DNA of 64,000 bases from Coenobita brevimanus (taxonomy: Eukaryota > Arthropoda > Malacostraca > Decapoda > Coenobitidae). The stretch is from contig CM064632.1 of NCBI GenBank assembly GCA_032717465.1, positions 28,398,540 through 28,462,539 of the forward strand. Reading direction: 5' to 3'. This document shows positions 46,515-55,900 of this stretch, in pieces. Made by a program: the position numbers and the translations under genes. How positions within the stretch are numbered: the first letter of the stretch is position 1; each line of letters begins with the position of its first letter. The notes under the pieces are model-generated. The model saw only the letters and a program-made list of their open reading frames with translations. It was not told where the DNA came from and ran no database searches.

Positions 46515-46645
46515 TACTCTTCTCGGTGTAAACGAGCTGCTTATCTCAAGCTCTATCTCGCTTTCCAGGTACACTTTCCAGTACACCTACTATGTTACGA
46601 CTTACCTAATCAAGTTTTCTTCTAAGAGGGGTGAGTAACCAACAT
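46515..46645 (-). pseudogene. rrnS: rrnS (12S rRNA) 3' end of mitochondrial origin
   Basis: The minus strand contains GACTTACCT reversed as AGGTAAGTCGTAACATAGTA, then GTGTACTGGAAAGTGTACC, the signature 3' region of arthropod 12S rRNA. It ends with an AAGCAGCTCGTTTACACCGA-like segment. Only the last 130 bp or so are present. Confidence 0.82.
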
Positions 46646-47854
46646 AATAAACCACAAGCTATGAAAAGAAACTAGTAACAGACAGGCGTCTAAACAAAGT
46701 TAAGGTCAGTGGAAACATACAGTATAATTGCATGGGTAAACTCAAGCAAGAAATGTTGGTGTGTGCGTTCCTCAGTGCTATAAATTGTATGAAAGTAGAA
46801 GTCAATAATGAAAAAGCATTTGGAATATGTGTCGATGTAGGAGAAGTGTAGGGCTGACCACAGCTCAGACATTCAGCAAATATCCGTGTGCTTCCTTTGC
46901 GCTCAGTGCATCGTACACTACTTTTCAACGGAGTGCGCCCCCCCCCCCCACACACACACACACATTCAGTAAAGCAGGAAGTGCAATAGCACATCATAAT
47001 TTTGGTCAACCGTTGACATCGGCAGAAAGTAATAAATGAAAATTAATAAATAAAACGGTAACAGGCAATTCCATTTTACCTTCTTGTACGCGTAGGGGCC
47101 CTACGCTAGGCTATCCCAGTCTGGTATCCTACATTTCAGGGCAGTTGACCGGCCTACTTCTCCTGGTGGCTTTACATGAGCGACAAACATCCAGTCACTC
47201 TGTGGGGTAACTAACTAGTGCACGGCCGTCACTTCCACTGAGGCCTTTTAACCACTACACCACCAGGTAGGGCAATGACAGGAGGTAAATACTTCATTAC
47301 CATCACACCTTTCGTTTTATATTCTTTCTGCCTTCAGTCCACTTTAGTCACCTTAGAAATAGTCTCGCCTACTGAAAGTATTCAAATCAGACTCCATTAA
47401 CCCGTTCAGTCCAAGGATATCATAATGATGGCGAAGAAAAAAGTACCTACAGTATCACAAGTTATAAGGAGAAAAAAAATGGCGTTGCGTGCAGCAAGGA
47501 ATAACATGTATAACATAACTTACACCATCAAGTGAAAAATAACGAAATGAACATCTCGGAGGGGGGGGGGGATCAGATCCCAAGTCCACAGGGAAACAAA
47601 ATGAAAATAAAAGTAAAAAAGACCCGATAGCGAGGCCTGACCCCGGGCTGCTATGACTCCCAGGCCACGATTCCACCAGCCCTGATCACGCTGTCTTAAG
47701 GACCAAACTTATTAAGAGCTATCAACACTCTCAGGCTCCTGTGAATCACGGCCAGAGGAGTAACATCGGCATAGCGAGAGTCGAATACAAAAGTTATCTC
47801 TACTATTGACATCTTGACATCTTTTATCCGGTGACATTTGTGGTAAGGGGGGGG
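46646..47854. other. Non-coding with SINE-like piece
   Basis: Near 47100-47275 the minus strand has CTGGTGGTGTAGTGGTTAAA and a GTCGCTCATGTAAAGCCACC phrase, similar in style to the tRNA-like half of the modular element, and is probably a related SINE. AACCCGTTCAGTCCAAGGAT near 47399 resembles an end of the TTAA MITE. No gene seen. Confidence 0.5.
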
Positions 47855-48342
47855 GGCGCTCACCATCCACTCATTCGATGTAGTGCTGCTTTGGGTGTCT
47901 ACACTTTCCTCCCTTCCATCCTTCCTCTTCTGCCTTTCTTTCCTCCTTTCTTTCCTCTTTCTTCTGCCTACGGGTGACTTTACACTCCTTCAGTTTTTTT
48001 TTCCTTCATTCTTTCCTCTTCCCACTGCCTATGGGTGACTCTACTCTGAGTGACAATCCAAATGGTTTCCTGTACACCAGGAAACCATTTACTACGCTGG
48101 GTGGTAACCATGTAACCAAATTATGGCACCTGGCGGTTTAGTGGGTAATTAAGGTGCTCCAATCGGACTGAGCCTGTGTAGGCTTATATCCAAGGAGTGG
48201 TTGGGGTTTATTGCTCACACAATGCCACTCAGGGATGAGTGAGGCTGGTCACTCTCATCTTAAATATCAGGACCAACTTGCCTAACCCCGGGTTCCTATA
48301 CTCCTTATGGGGCGACATAGGATTGGATGAGGGATGGATGGC
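47855..48342 (+). mobile_element. Modular SINE-like element, plus-strand copy
   Basis: The best-preserved copy in sense orientation. The head is CACCATCCACTCATTCGATG, followed by a pyrimidine-rich spacer and a perfect hairpin (48060-48090: 13-bp arms, 5-base loop). Then come GGTGGTAACCATGTAACC, the tRNA-like CTGGCGGTTTAGTGGGTAA, GGGATGAGTGAGGCTGGTCA and a (GGAT)n tail. It matches 17236-17745 (minus) over its whole length. Confidence 0.85.
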
Positions 48343-48344
48343 TT

Positions 48345-48900
48345 TTTTATACGATGACATCTTGACATCTTTTATACGGTGATGACATCTTTTATACGGT
48401 GACGTCTTGACATCTTTTATAAGGTGACATCCTTTTTACGGTGACATCTTGACATATTTTTTACGATGATGACATCTTGACATCTTTTTTACGGTGACAT
48501 CTCGACATCTTTTATACAGTGACATCTTTTATACGGTGATATCATTTATACGGTGACATCTTGACATCTTTTATACGGTGACATCTTTTATACGGTGATA
48601 TCTTGACATCTTTTACACGGTGACATCTTGACATCTTTTATACGGTGACATCTTTTATTCGGTGATATCTTTTATATGGTAACATCTTTTTTACGGTGAC
48701 ATCTTGACAGTGATATCTTGACATCTTTTATACGGTGATATCTTTTATACAGTTACATCTTGACGTCTTTTACACGGTGACATCTTGACATCTTTTATAC
48801 TGTGATATCTTTTATACGGTGATATCTTTTATACGGTGACACACTGACAGTGACATCCTGACATGTATACTGTGACATCTTTTATTCGGTGACATCTCTT
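48345..48900. repeat. TTTTATACGGTGACATC minisatellite
   Basis: About 25-bp composite units: TTTTATACGGTGACATC plus an optional TTGACATC. Many internal deletions give 17-bp and 25-bp forms. Confidence 0.92.
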
Positions 48901-49114
48901 ATTTTCCTCCTGTTACCGCCACATTCTTTCATGGGAATCAGGGAAGGTTTTTCTTATTGATAATGTTCTCCTTGTCACTGCCATCGAATCTTTAAACCTG
49001 TGTTCTTGTTATCAGCAGACGATTTTGTTCTATGCTCTTCGTTATTCAGGTTTTCTTCTCCTCCTACACTCCCTCCCTCTCCTCCTCATCCTAAAACTTT
49101 CTTCATCTTTTTAT

Positions 49115-49153
<39 letters not shown>

Positions 49154-49252
49154 ACTCTTTTACCTCCCAAAACCGTAGTATTGCATTACATCGCTTACAA
49201 AACAGTTTTAAAGAGTCCAAAGATAATAAAGTAACAAACAATAGCAAATCTG
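48901..49252 (+). other. Upstream region of candidate gene, (CT)n
   Basis: (CT)n at about 49119-49149. From 48985 it carries a copy of the dispersed repeat (TTCTTGTTATCAGCAGACGA). No clear TATA box or initiator was identified. Confidence 0.5.
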
Positions 49253-49920
49253 TTGAAAACAGAAAAAATGCTGTGGGAAAACGTGTTGAGTTTGCTGGGG
49301 AGGCGGACGGAGTCGGGCGGGAAGGGGGAGGAGGTCGCGTTGGTCAGGGGGTTGAGGACGAGGACGGAGGGGATGAGGAGGCTGCTGGTGGGGATACTGG
49401 CGGTGGCGGCGGCCATCATGGGCTGGTGGGAGGTCACTCAACTGTGGGTGCTGAATCTTATTAAGGAGGCGGCGCGACGGCGGGCAACAAGTGGTTGGTG
49501 GGAGAGACTGATGGGAAGGGCGGCGCTGGTGCCCTGCCACTACTATGGGGAGGCCGGCTTCCCTCAGGAACTGGCTAGCCGCCTCACCTGCCTCCTGGTT
49601 GGGGAAGGCTGGTCTCGCACCGCAGCGGGGCTGGCACCATATGGCGTCCTCATGGGGTGCCTCGTTACCGTGGGTGCCCCCATCCTCTGGTGGTGGTGGT
49701 GGTAGGGGGCGAGAAGCAGGTCCTCACCATCGCCTGCATCCCCATCACCCTCAACTGCCACAGCGTGGGGCAGACGGAGGGCTCAGCGGCCAAGCACCTC
49801 CACCACCACCGCCACCCAACCCTACCACTTGGACAAAAACGTAAAACAATTGGGCAGGAGGAGGGCTGGGGAGTGGAAGCACCACGACCGCTTGATAAGT
49901 GTTCACGGAATCTACAGTAG
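49253..49920 (+). CDS. Candidate membrane-protein part of an unrecognised gene
   Basis: ATG at 49253 (or 49268) opens 150 codons to a TAG at 49703-49705. GC-ended codon use is strong. Residues 44-60 (LLVGILAVAAAIMGWW) and 126-147 (PYGVLMGCLVTVGAPILWW) look like membrane segments, with a conserved-looking stretch CHYYGEAGFPQELASRLTCL between. The TAG interrupts a TGG run, and coding-like codon use continues in another frame from 49705 (GEKQVLTIACIPITLNCHSV) to a TAG at 49918. So there is either a frameshift (real or assembly error in the TGG/G run) or an intron. I do not recognise the family. The acidic-repeat frame at 49829-52999 is the same frame as the first part. They may be one gene. Confidence 0.55.
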
Positions 49921-52900
49921 GACCTGCCACACCATCCAGCGCCAGGCTCTCCCTGAACCCAGACCCCAATGCGAGGGGCTGCCCGAGGCCAAGCCCGAGT
50001 CCCACAACGAGCAGCTCGAGGCAAAGCCCAAGTCCCACAAAGGGCTGCCCGAGGCCGAGCCCGAGTCCCGCGAGGGGCTGCCCGAGGCCGAGCCCGAGTC
50101 CCGCGAGGGGCTGCCCGAGGCCGAGCCCGAGTCCTGCGAGGGGCTGCCCGAGGAGGAGCCCAGCAAGGGGCTGCCCGAGGCCGAGCCCGAGTCCTGCGAG
50201 GGGCTGCCCGAGGACGAGCCCAGCGAGGGGATGCCCGACTCCGAGCCCAGCAAAGGGCTGCCTGAGTCCGAGCCTGAGTCCCACGAGGGGCTGCCCGAGG
50301 ACGAGCCCGAGTCCCGCGAGGGGCTGCCCGAGCCCGAGTCCCGCGAGGGGCTGCCCGAGCCCGAGTCCCGCGAGGGGCTGCCCGAGGAGGAGCCCAGCGA
50401 GGGGCTGCCCGAGGCCAAGCCCGAGTCCTGCGAGGGGCTGCCCGAGGACGAGCCCAGCGAGGGGATGCCCGACTCCAAGCCCAGCAAAAGGCTGCCTGAG
50501 TCCGAGCCCGAGTCCCACGAGGGGCTGCCTGAGGACGAACCCGAGTCCCGCGAGGGGCTGCCTGAGACCGAGCCCGAGTCCATGGAGGGGCTGCCCGAGG
50601 ACGAGCCCAGCGAGGGGCTGCCCGTAGACAAGCCCGAGTCCATGGAGGGCCTGCCCAAGGACGAGCCCGAGTCCCGCGAGGGGCTGCCCGAGGACGAGCC
50701 CAAGTCCAGCGAGGGGCTGCCTGAGGACGAGCCCGAGTCCCACGAGGGGCTGCCCGAGGACGAGCCCGAGTCCCGCGATGGGCTACCCGAGGACGAGCCC
50801 GAGTCCCGCGAGGGGCTGCCCGAGGACGAGCCCGAGTCCCGCGAGGGGCTGCCCGAGGACGAGCCCGAGTCCCGCGAGGGGCTGCCCGAGGACGAGCCCG
50901 AGTCCCGTGAGGGGCTGCCCGAGGACGAGCCCGAGTCCCGCGAGGGGCTGCCCGAGGACAGGCCCAGCGAGGGGCTGCCCGAGGACGAGCCCAGCGAGGG
51001 GCTGCCCGAGGACGAGCCCAGCGAGGGGCTGACCGAGTCCGAGCCCAGTGAGGGGCTGACCGAGGACGAGCCCAGCGAGGGGCTGCCAAAGGGTAAGCCC
51101 AGCGAGGGGCTGCCCGAGTCCGAGCCCAGCGAGGGGCTGCCAAAGGGTGAGCCCAGCGAGGGGCTGCCCGAGTCCGAGCCCAGCGAGGGGCTGCCCGAGT
51201 CCGAGCCCAGCGAGGGGCTGCCCGAGGTCGAGCCCAGCGAGGGGTTGCCCGAGGACGAGCCCGAGTCCCGCAAGGGGCTGCCCGAGTCGGAGCCAGAGTC
51301 CCGTGAGGGGCTGCCCGAGTCCGAGCCCAGCGAGGGGCTGCCCGAGGACGAGCCCGAGTCCCGCGAGGGGCTGCCCGAGGACGAGCCCGAGTCCCGCGAG
51401 GGGCTGCCTGAGGACGAGCCCGAGTCCCGCGAGGGGCTGCCCGAGGACGAGCCCGAGTCCCGCGAGGGGCTGCCCGAGGACGAGCCCGAGTCCCGCGAGG
51501 GGCTCCCCGAGGACGAGCCCGAGTCCTGCGAGGGGCTGCCTGAGTCCGAGCCCAGCGAGGGGCTGACCGAGTCCGAGCCCAGCGAGGGGCTGATCGAGTC
51601 CGAGCCCAGCGAGGGGCTGACCGAGGACGAGCCCAGCGAGGGGCTGCCCGAGGACGAGGACGAGCCCGAGTCCATCGAGGGGCTGACCGAGGAGGAGCCC
51701 GGCGAGGGGCTGCCCGAGGACGAGCCCGGCGAGGGGCTGCCCGAGGACGAGCCCGGCGAGGGGCTGCCCGAGGACGAGCCCGAGTCCCGCGAGGGGCTGC
51801 CTGAGTCCGAACCCAGTGAGGGGCTGACCGAGTCCGAGCCCAGCGAGGGGCTGACCGAGTCCGAGCCCAGCGAGGGGCTGACCGAGTCCGAGCCCAGCGA
51901 GGGGCTGACCGAGTCCGAGCCCAGCGAGGGGCTGACCGAGTCCGAGCCCAGCGAGGGGCTGACCGAGGACGAGGACGAGCCCGAGTCCATCGAGGGGCTG
52001 CCCGAGGACGAGCCCGGCAAGGGGCTGCCCGAGGACGAGCCCGGCGAGGGGCTGCCCGAGGACGAGCCCGGCGAGGGGCTGCCCATGGCCGATCGCAGGG
52101 AGGGGCCGCCTGAGGCTGAGCCCAAGTCCCGAAAGGGGCTACCCGAGGCCGAACCCGAGTCCCGCAAAGGGGTGCCTGAATCCTGCAAGGGGTTGCCCGG
52201 GGCCGAGGCCAATGCCAGTTGGGCCCAAGATGCTCCAGGGAAGGAGTCTCCAATAACCCGACCCCGACGTCACCGCACCCGTAAACGAGCCCGGCACCAT
52301 GACTCTATTTTCAAGGCCGGGTCTCAACAAGTGGCTCTGGGGGCCAAGTACGAGTCCCGCGATGGGCTGCCTGAGGCCGAGCCCAAGATCCTTGAGGGGA
52401 AGCGCGAGTCCCTCGAAGGGGTGCCCAAGGCCAAGCCTGAGTCCTGCGAGGGGCTGCCCGAGTCTGTTGCCGATCACACCCAAGATGCTCCAGGGGAGGA
52501 GTCTCTGGTAACCCGACCCCGGCGTTGCCGCACCCGTAAACGAGCCCGACGCCACGACTCTGTTGTCGAGGCCGGGCCTCAACAAGGGGCCCCCAAGCAT
52601 GATTCCATCGCCAGGGCAGGGGTTCAGCGAAAGGCTACAGGGGCCAACATTCCCTCCCATTCCATTCCATCCTCTACCCAACCCACTGTGGGTGGGTCCA
52701 CCACCTCTAACTCTGATGATCTGTGCAGGGCCACCTTCCAGCCTAAATCAGGGTACCAACAGTTCATTCTAACTGTTAATGCGGAGGGCCTTCCACCCAG
52801 TAACATGACCTGTACCCTGCTTCAGAGGGTGGGGGAGATACTAATGCAAAAGTTGGAGGGGAGTCGGGGTGATTCGTACACTATTACATTTTCCACTCCA

Positions 52901-52999
52901 CCCCAGGCCACCACCAGCCTCCCTCCCACCCACCTCTCCCAGCCCTGCACACCATCCACTCTCACCGAATGCCACGGGAAACAAGATCTCTCCCAGTGA
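49829..52999 (+). CDS. Candidate protein with about 70 acidic EGLPE repeats
   Basis: An open frame of 1056 codons, continuous upstream without a stop as far as 49706, so the first ATG (49829) is only nominal. Residues about 70-755 consist of EGLPEDEPESR (11 aa) and EGLPESEPS / EGLTESEPS / EGLPEDEPG (9 aa) units, very rich in Glu, Asp and Pro and likely disordered. After these come two diverged copies of an approximately 40-aa basic segment (TRPRRHRTRKRARHHDS near 810; TRPRRCRTRKRARRHDS near 897), which look like nuclear localisation or nucleic-acid-binding tails. A non-repetitive C-terminal region near 965-1030 (FILTVNAEGLPPSNMTCTLL, GSRGDSYTITFSTPP) looks like a small folded domain. The stop is at 52997-52999. 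Codon use in this frame is strongly GC-ended and consistent through non-repetitive parts, which favours it over the other open frames. The function is unknown to me; it could be a host gene or a domesticated element. Confidence 0.6.
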   Translation: MDKNVKQLGRRRAGEWKHHDRLISVHGIYSRTCHTIQRQALPEPRPQCEGLPEAKPESHNEQLEAKPKSHKGLPEAEPESREGLPEAEPESREGLPEAEPESCEGLPEEEPSKGLPEAEPESCEGLPEDEPSEGMPDSEPSKGLPESEPESHEGLPEDEPESREGLPEPESREGLPEPESREGLPEEEPSEGLPEAKPESCEGLPEDEPSEGMPDSKPSKRLPESEPESHEGLPEDEPESREGLPETEPESMEGLPEDEPSEGLPVDKPESMEGLPKDEPESREGLPEDEPKSSEGLPEDEPESHEGLPEDEPESRDGLPEDEPESREGLPEDEPESREGLPEDEPESREGLPEDEPESREGLPEDEPESREGLPEDRPSEGLPEDEPSEGLPEDEPSEGLTESEPSEGLTEDEPSEGLPKGKPSEGLPESEPSEGLPKGEPSEGLPESEPSEGLPESEPSEGLPEVEPSEGLPEDEPESRKGLPESEPESREGLPESEPSEGLPEDEPESREGLPEDEPESREGLPEDEPESREGLPEDEPESREGLPEDEPESREGLPEDEPESCEGLPESEPSEGLTESEPSEGLIESEPSEGLTEDEPSEGLPEDEDEPESIEGLTEEEPGEGLPEDEPGEGLPEDEPGEGLPEDEPESREGLPESEPSEGLTESEPSEGLTESEPSEGLTESEPSEGLTESEPSEGLTESEPSEGLTEDEDEPESIEGLPEDEPGKGLPEDEPGEGLPEDEPGEGLPMADRREGPPEAEPKSRKGLPEAEPESRKGVPESCKGLPGAEANASWAQDAPGKESPITRPRRHRTRKRARHHDSIFKAGSQQVALGAKYESRDGLPEAEPKILEGKRESLEGVPKAKPESCEGLPESVADHTQDAPGEESLVTRPRRCRTRKRARRHDSVVEAGPQQGAPKHDSIARAGVQRKATGANIPSHSIPSSTQPTVGGSTTSNSDDLCRATFQPKSGYQQFILTVNAEGLPPSNMTCTLLQRVGEILMQKLEGSRGDSYTITFSTPPQATTSLPPTHLSQPCTPSTLTECHGKQDLSQ
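50035..52100 (+). repeat. 33-bp/27-bp coding minisatellite, CpG-rich
   Basis: About 70 units of GAGGGGCTGCCCGAGGACGA with GCCCGAGTCCCGC (33 bp) or GCCCAGC (27 bp). Unit lengths are always multiples of three in spite of many unit-type changes, which is what selection on the protein frame would give. Runs of identical 33-mers at about 50790-50950 and 51340-51520 show local recent duplication. CpG dinucleotides are abundant. Confidence 0.93.
52219..52575 (+). repeat. Diverged 258-bp spaced duplication inside the candidate gene
   Basis: CAAGATGCTCCAGGGAAGGA (52227) recurs as CAAGATGCTCCAGGGGAGGA (52485), and CGCACCCGTAAACGAGCCCG is shared by both (52275 and 52533). Both keep the same reading frame and encode the basic segments. 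Confidence 0.88.
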
Positions 53000-53559
53000 G
53001 GGGTGCCTCACGTTACACGGTAATGAACACCCATTCTGCATCCCATCCACCCTCGTCCAATACCACAGGCACCAAGACACCTCATTTTACCTAACACTTG
53101 CTCTTATCTTTGACTGACTTTTAATAACTCTTTAAATCATCATGTAACTATTTTATTTTCATGCTATATGTACTTCTTTTAAAATAGTTTTTCGGCCTAA
53201 TATATTTTAAAATTATTATTTAGGCTTGGCATTGCCTCACCTCTGCTTTGGTTGGTTAAAAACCTCATGTTAGACCTGGTGGGCTAATATTCTCAGCCTC
53301 ACATCTTGTAAGAGAGAAAGAGAGATGCTGCTTTGAACTTTTTTTGTTTGAGAGAGAGAGAGAGATGCTGCTTTGACGTTTTCTGCTCTGAGAAAGAGAG
53401 AGAGGCTACATAGCTTCAAGAACTCTGCAGAATTGTAATATAACGAAAGTGATTATCATTTTTTTTTTTATTATAACCTGTTTTGAGTAATAACGTTTTT
53501 TTGTCTTAGTTTTATTTTTTTTCTCAAGTAACTGGAGAACCTTGCAAGGTGAAGGGGCT
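53000..53559 (+). other. 3' flank of candidate gene
   Basis: AT-rich from 53100, which would fit a 3' UTR, but no clean AATAAA was found. AGAGAGATGCTGCTTTGA occurs near 53320 and 53362 (about 42-bp tandem pair with GA runs). Confidence 0.5.
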
Positions 53560-54225
53560 ATAATGTCGTCATAGTTAACTGGATGAAAATAGGTAGATAG
53601 GTAGACAGATAGATTTTAAACAGGAGATATCTTCCTATTTGGAGGGGATAAAGCTGTGTAAATGATTTGATGTAGAGTGATAGATCGACAGACAGATAGA
53701 TCAACAGCTGTAAAACAGGAGATATGTTTTTAATGAAGGTAATAAATCTCCATAAATGATCTGATGTAGATAGATAGACAGACAGACTGATAGATAGGTA
53801 GATAGTTGTTAAACAGATGTGTTTTTAATGAAGGAAATAAATCTCCATAAATGATTTGATGTAGATACACAGGTAGATAGATTGTTTCTTAAGTTTTTTT
53901 TTTTTTTTCTAATTGAAGGGGATAAATCTTCATAAACAATTTAATGTAGACAGATACTAGACAGATTAATCGATAGATAAGTCAATATGATTTTTTTTTC
54001 AACTGAGATTTGTAACTGAAGGGGCTGAAAATATCTCCACAAAAGATTGGGTGAAGGTAGATATAGATACTAGACAGACAGACAGGTAGATAGAAAGTAG
54101 ATATATCATTTTTAACACGAGACATCTTTCTCATTGGAAGACCTAAAAATTCTCCATAAAAGAATGAGTGAAAATAATTAGATTGATAGACAGAGAGACA
54201 GATAGACAGAATTTCTGACCCCTCA
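53560..54225. repeat. About 110-bp satellite with GATA/GACA segments
   Basis: Five to six imperfect units. Each has GAAGGGGATAAATCTCCATA, then AATGATTTGATGTAGA, a GATAGACAGACAGATAG stretch and TTAAACAGGAGATAT. T-runs have grown in two units. Confidence 0.82.
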
Positions 54226-54248
54226 GTTACGAAAGGTGTAGGCAGATT

Positions 54249-54269
54249 TTTTTTTTTTTTTTTTTTTTT
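54249..54269. repeat. Poly(T) run
   Basis: About 20 T. A short (CAT)n lies at 54385-54412. Confidence 0.9.
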
Positions 54270-54494
54270 CGTGAGCTACAAGACTACTATACTAGGGTTA
54301 TATAAACCTGAGTAATGTTAATGAAGTTTAGTACCGTAACACAGTATTCTCCGGTTTGGACAAATATTTGTTTTTCGTCGTCGCTGTCATCATCATCATC
54401 ATCATCATCATCATGCCTCTTTTTCCTACCTGCAGGTTTTTGTATTAACTAAAATCCCTTATGTTAGGATTACATTAAAAGGAGTAAACTTTCT

Positions 54495-54665
54495 ATAGCC
54501 AGACGTCTTAATCCCATAAGGGGTGGCCACAAACAAGTACCCCTTTCTCTCATATACCTGCATTTATAGGGGGGGTGGGGTGGTCACAAACACTTCGCCT
54601 CCACGTCATCCTCCCCCCTGCCGTTTCGCTGCCCTCCCCCCAGCTCATGCCCCTCTCTCTCATAT
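54495..54665 (-). mobile_element. RTE-like LINE, 3' end fragment
   Basis: The minus strand ends in GGCCACCCCTTATGGGATTA plus AGACGTCTGGCTATA, the family tail, preceded by the GAGGTATATGAGAGAGAGGG and CATGAGCTGGGGGGAGGG phrases found at the C-terminus of the 55901-56740 copy. Only about 170 bp; a part is duplicated inside. Confidence 0.8.
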
Positions 54666-55019
54666 ACCTCGGATTATAATAGTTTGGTAACGCACTCTAA
54701 CATTGGCGCCAATTTTCAGAGCATGATATCGGTAAATACACGGGAACAATGCCAGGTGTATGAGAAAGGGAGGCTTATATATTGGGGGGGGGGGCAGCAA
54801 AATGGCAAGGGGCAGGATGACAAGAAGGCGATTTGTCTATGGCCACACCATACGAGATTGAGGTGTTTGGCTGTAGGTAGAAGAATTGTTTTCGCCATAA
54901 CTCAAATCAATAAAATCGTCTTAGTTGAAATTCTCTAGCTACTAGAATTGTCCAAACGAAGAGTGTGTTAAGAATGTGTAGAAGAAACCACTGAAATATG
55001 CGGTGTTATACTTAGATGC

Positions 55020-55572
55020 ATTCAATCCAAGGAGAAGTTGACAGATTTTTAAAACCAGACATAAGGGATAGCACTCAACTTTAAAATCGTCTGCTGTTAA
55101 CCTAAGGGCGCGTCTACAAGTGTCCTCGAACATGTGTTGACAACACAGCTGGCAACATGTTTGAATACACGTAAAGAGCAGTATTTGGACAGATGTATGT
55201 AAACATGTTTCAGTGCAGCTTCGAGCTTACTAGCAGCAGAGGTGATGCAGTAAACACGTCCTTACGAGGCAGCTGTGACTGCTCATGATACTGCCAACAA
55301 GATCTGGTTGCTCCCGTTCCCAGCATGATTGCAGCTTGTTCGTTATTGTGTTGTTTACATGTTGCCGGCACTTGTTCCAGCACATGTGTGGACGCGCACT
55401 AAATGAATGCCCAGGCGTGTCTGTAGGAAGGAAAGGAGTGAACACGGGTTAACAAGTTGATAGATTTTTAACATCAGACATATGGGATTTCATGACGCTT
55501 TAAAAATCATCTGTTGTAAACACGAATGAATGTCCTGGTGTGTTTGTAGGAAGGAGAGGAGTGAAAAGGAGG
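55020..55572. repeat. Tandem duplication, left copy split by a MITE
   Basis: AAGTTGACAGATTTTTAAAA (55034) and AAGTTGATAGATTTTTAACA (55454) start the two copies. After the word CATCTGTTGTAAAC the right copy runs straight into ATGAATGTCCTGG. The left copy has the MITE between CTGTTAACC and ATGAATGCCCAGG. Confidence 0.85.
55106..55399. mobile_element. PIF/Harbinger-like MITE (294 bp)
   Basis: Flanked by TAA on both sides (55103-55105 and 55400-55402), the target duplication of PIF/Harbinger elements. The ends are GGGCGCGTCTACAAGTGT and, in reverse complement, GTGCGCGTCCACACATGT, continuing with similar GGCAACATGT words further in. It has no ORF. The insertion is confirmed by the uninterrupted right-hand copy of the flanking duplication. 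Confidence 0.85.
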
Positions 55573-55900
55573 ACAAATAAACATTCAGCCATCTCGGAAT
55601 GGCCCAATAAACTTGTCTCGTTCAATCAAAGACAACAGTCGTGCCTTGAAATCTGTGGAAAACATCTGCTAAAAGGCTAAAATTCTGGTGCGTTCTGCTT
55701 TGCGTCAAATGGACGGTTGGTAGCACTGGCATGAGTTGCCATATGCTCCAGGTGACGAACCAGTGGATGCCAACATACTTTTTATAGCTAAGCTAAATAA
55801 ATACATATACAGTAGTTGTTTTTTTCCGACTACTAATTTTACTTGATGTATATACTGAACAGTTTCTTATGTTATCCTTTTTAATACTATCTATCTATCT

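Larger units (their letters stand above)
45418..46645. other. Nuclear mitochondrial insert (NUMT), compound
   Basis: Three mitochondrial pieces that are not neighbours in the usual arthropod mitochondrial order lie side by side: nad1 (minus), cox3 (plus), AT-rich DNA and the rrnS 3' end (minus). Base composition is AT-rich compared with its flanks. The middle part (46140-46510) is probably control-region or tRNA sequence that I cannot assign. Confidence 0.85.

Noticed and set aside
45420..46645. Real mitochondrial genome segment in the assembly
   Set aside because: Frames are broken, gene order is abnormal, and both flanks are nuclear-type repeats in the same contig.
49899..51566. Other-frame plus ORFs (Pro/Ser/Cys-rich)
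   Set aside because: Shadows of the same coding minisatellite.
49665..52253. Minus-strand ORFs of 862 and 766 codons (Ala/Arg/Pro- and Ser/Gly-rich) over the acidic array
   Set aside because: A GC-rich array with unit lengths divisible by three keeps all frames open. Only the plus frame has consistent GC-ended codons extending into non-repetitive flanks.
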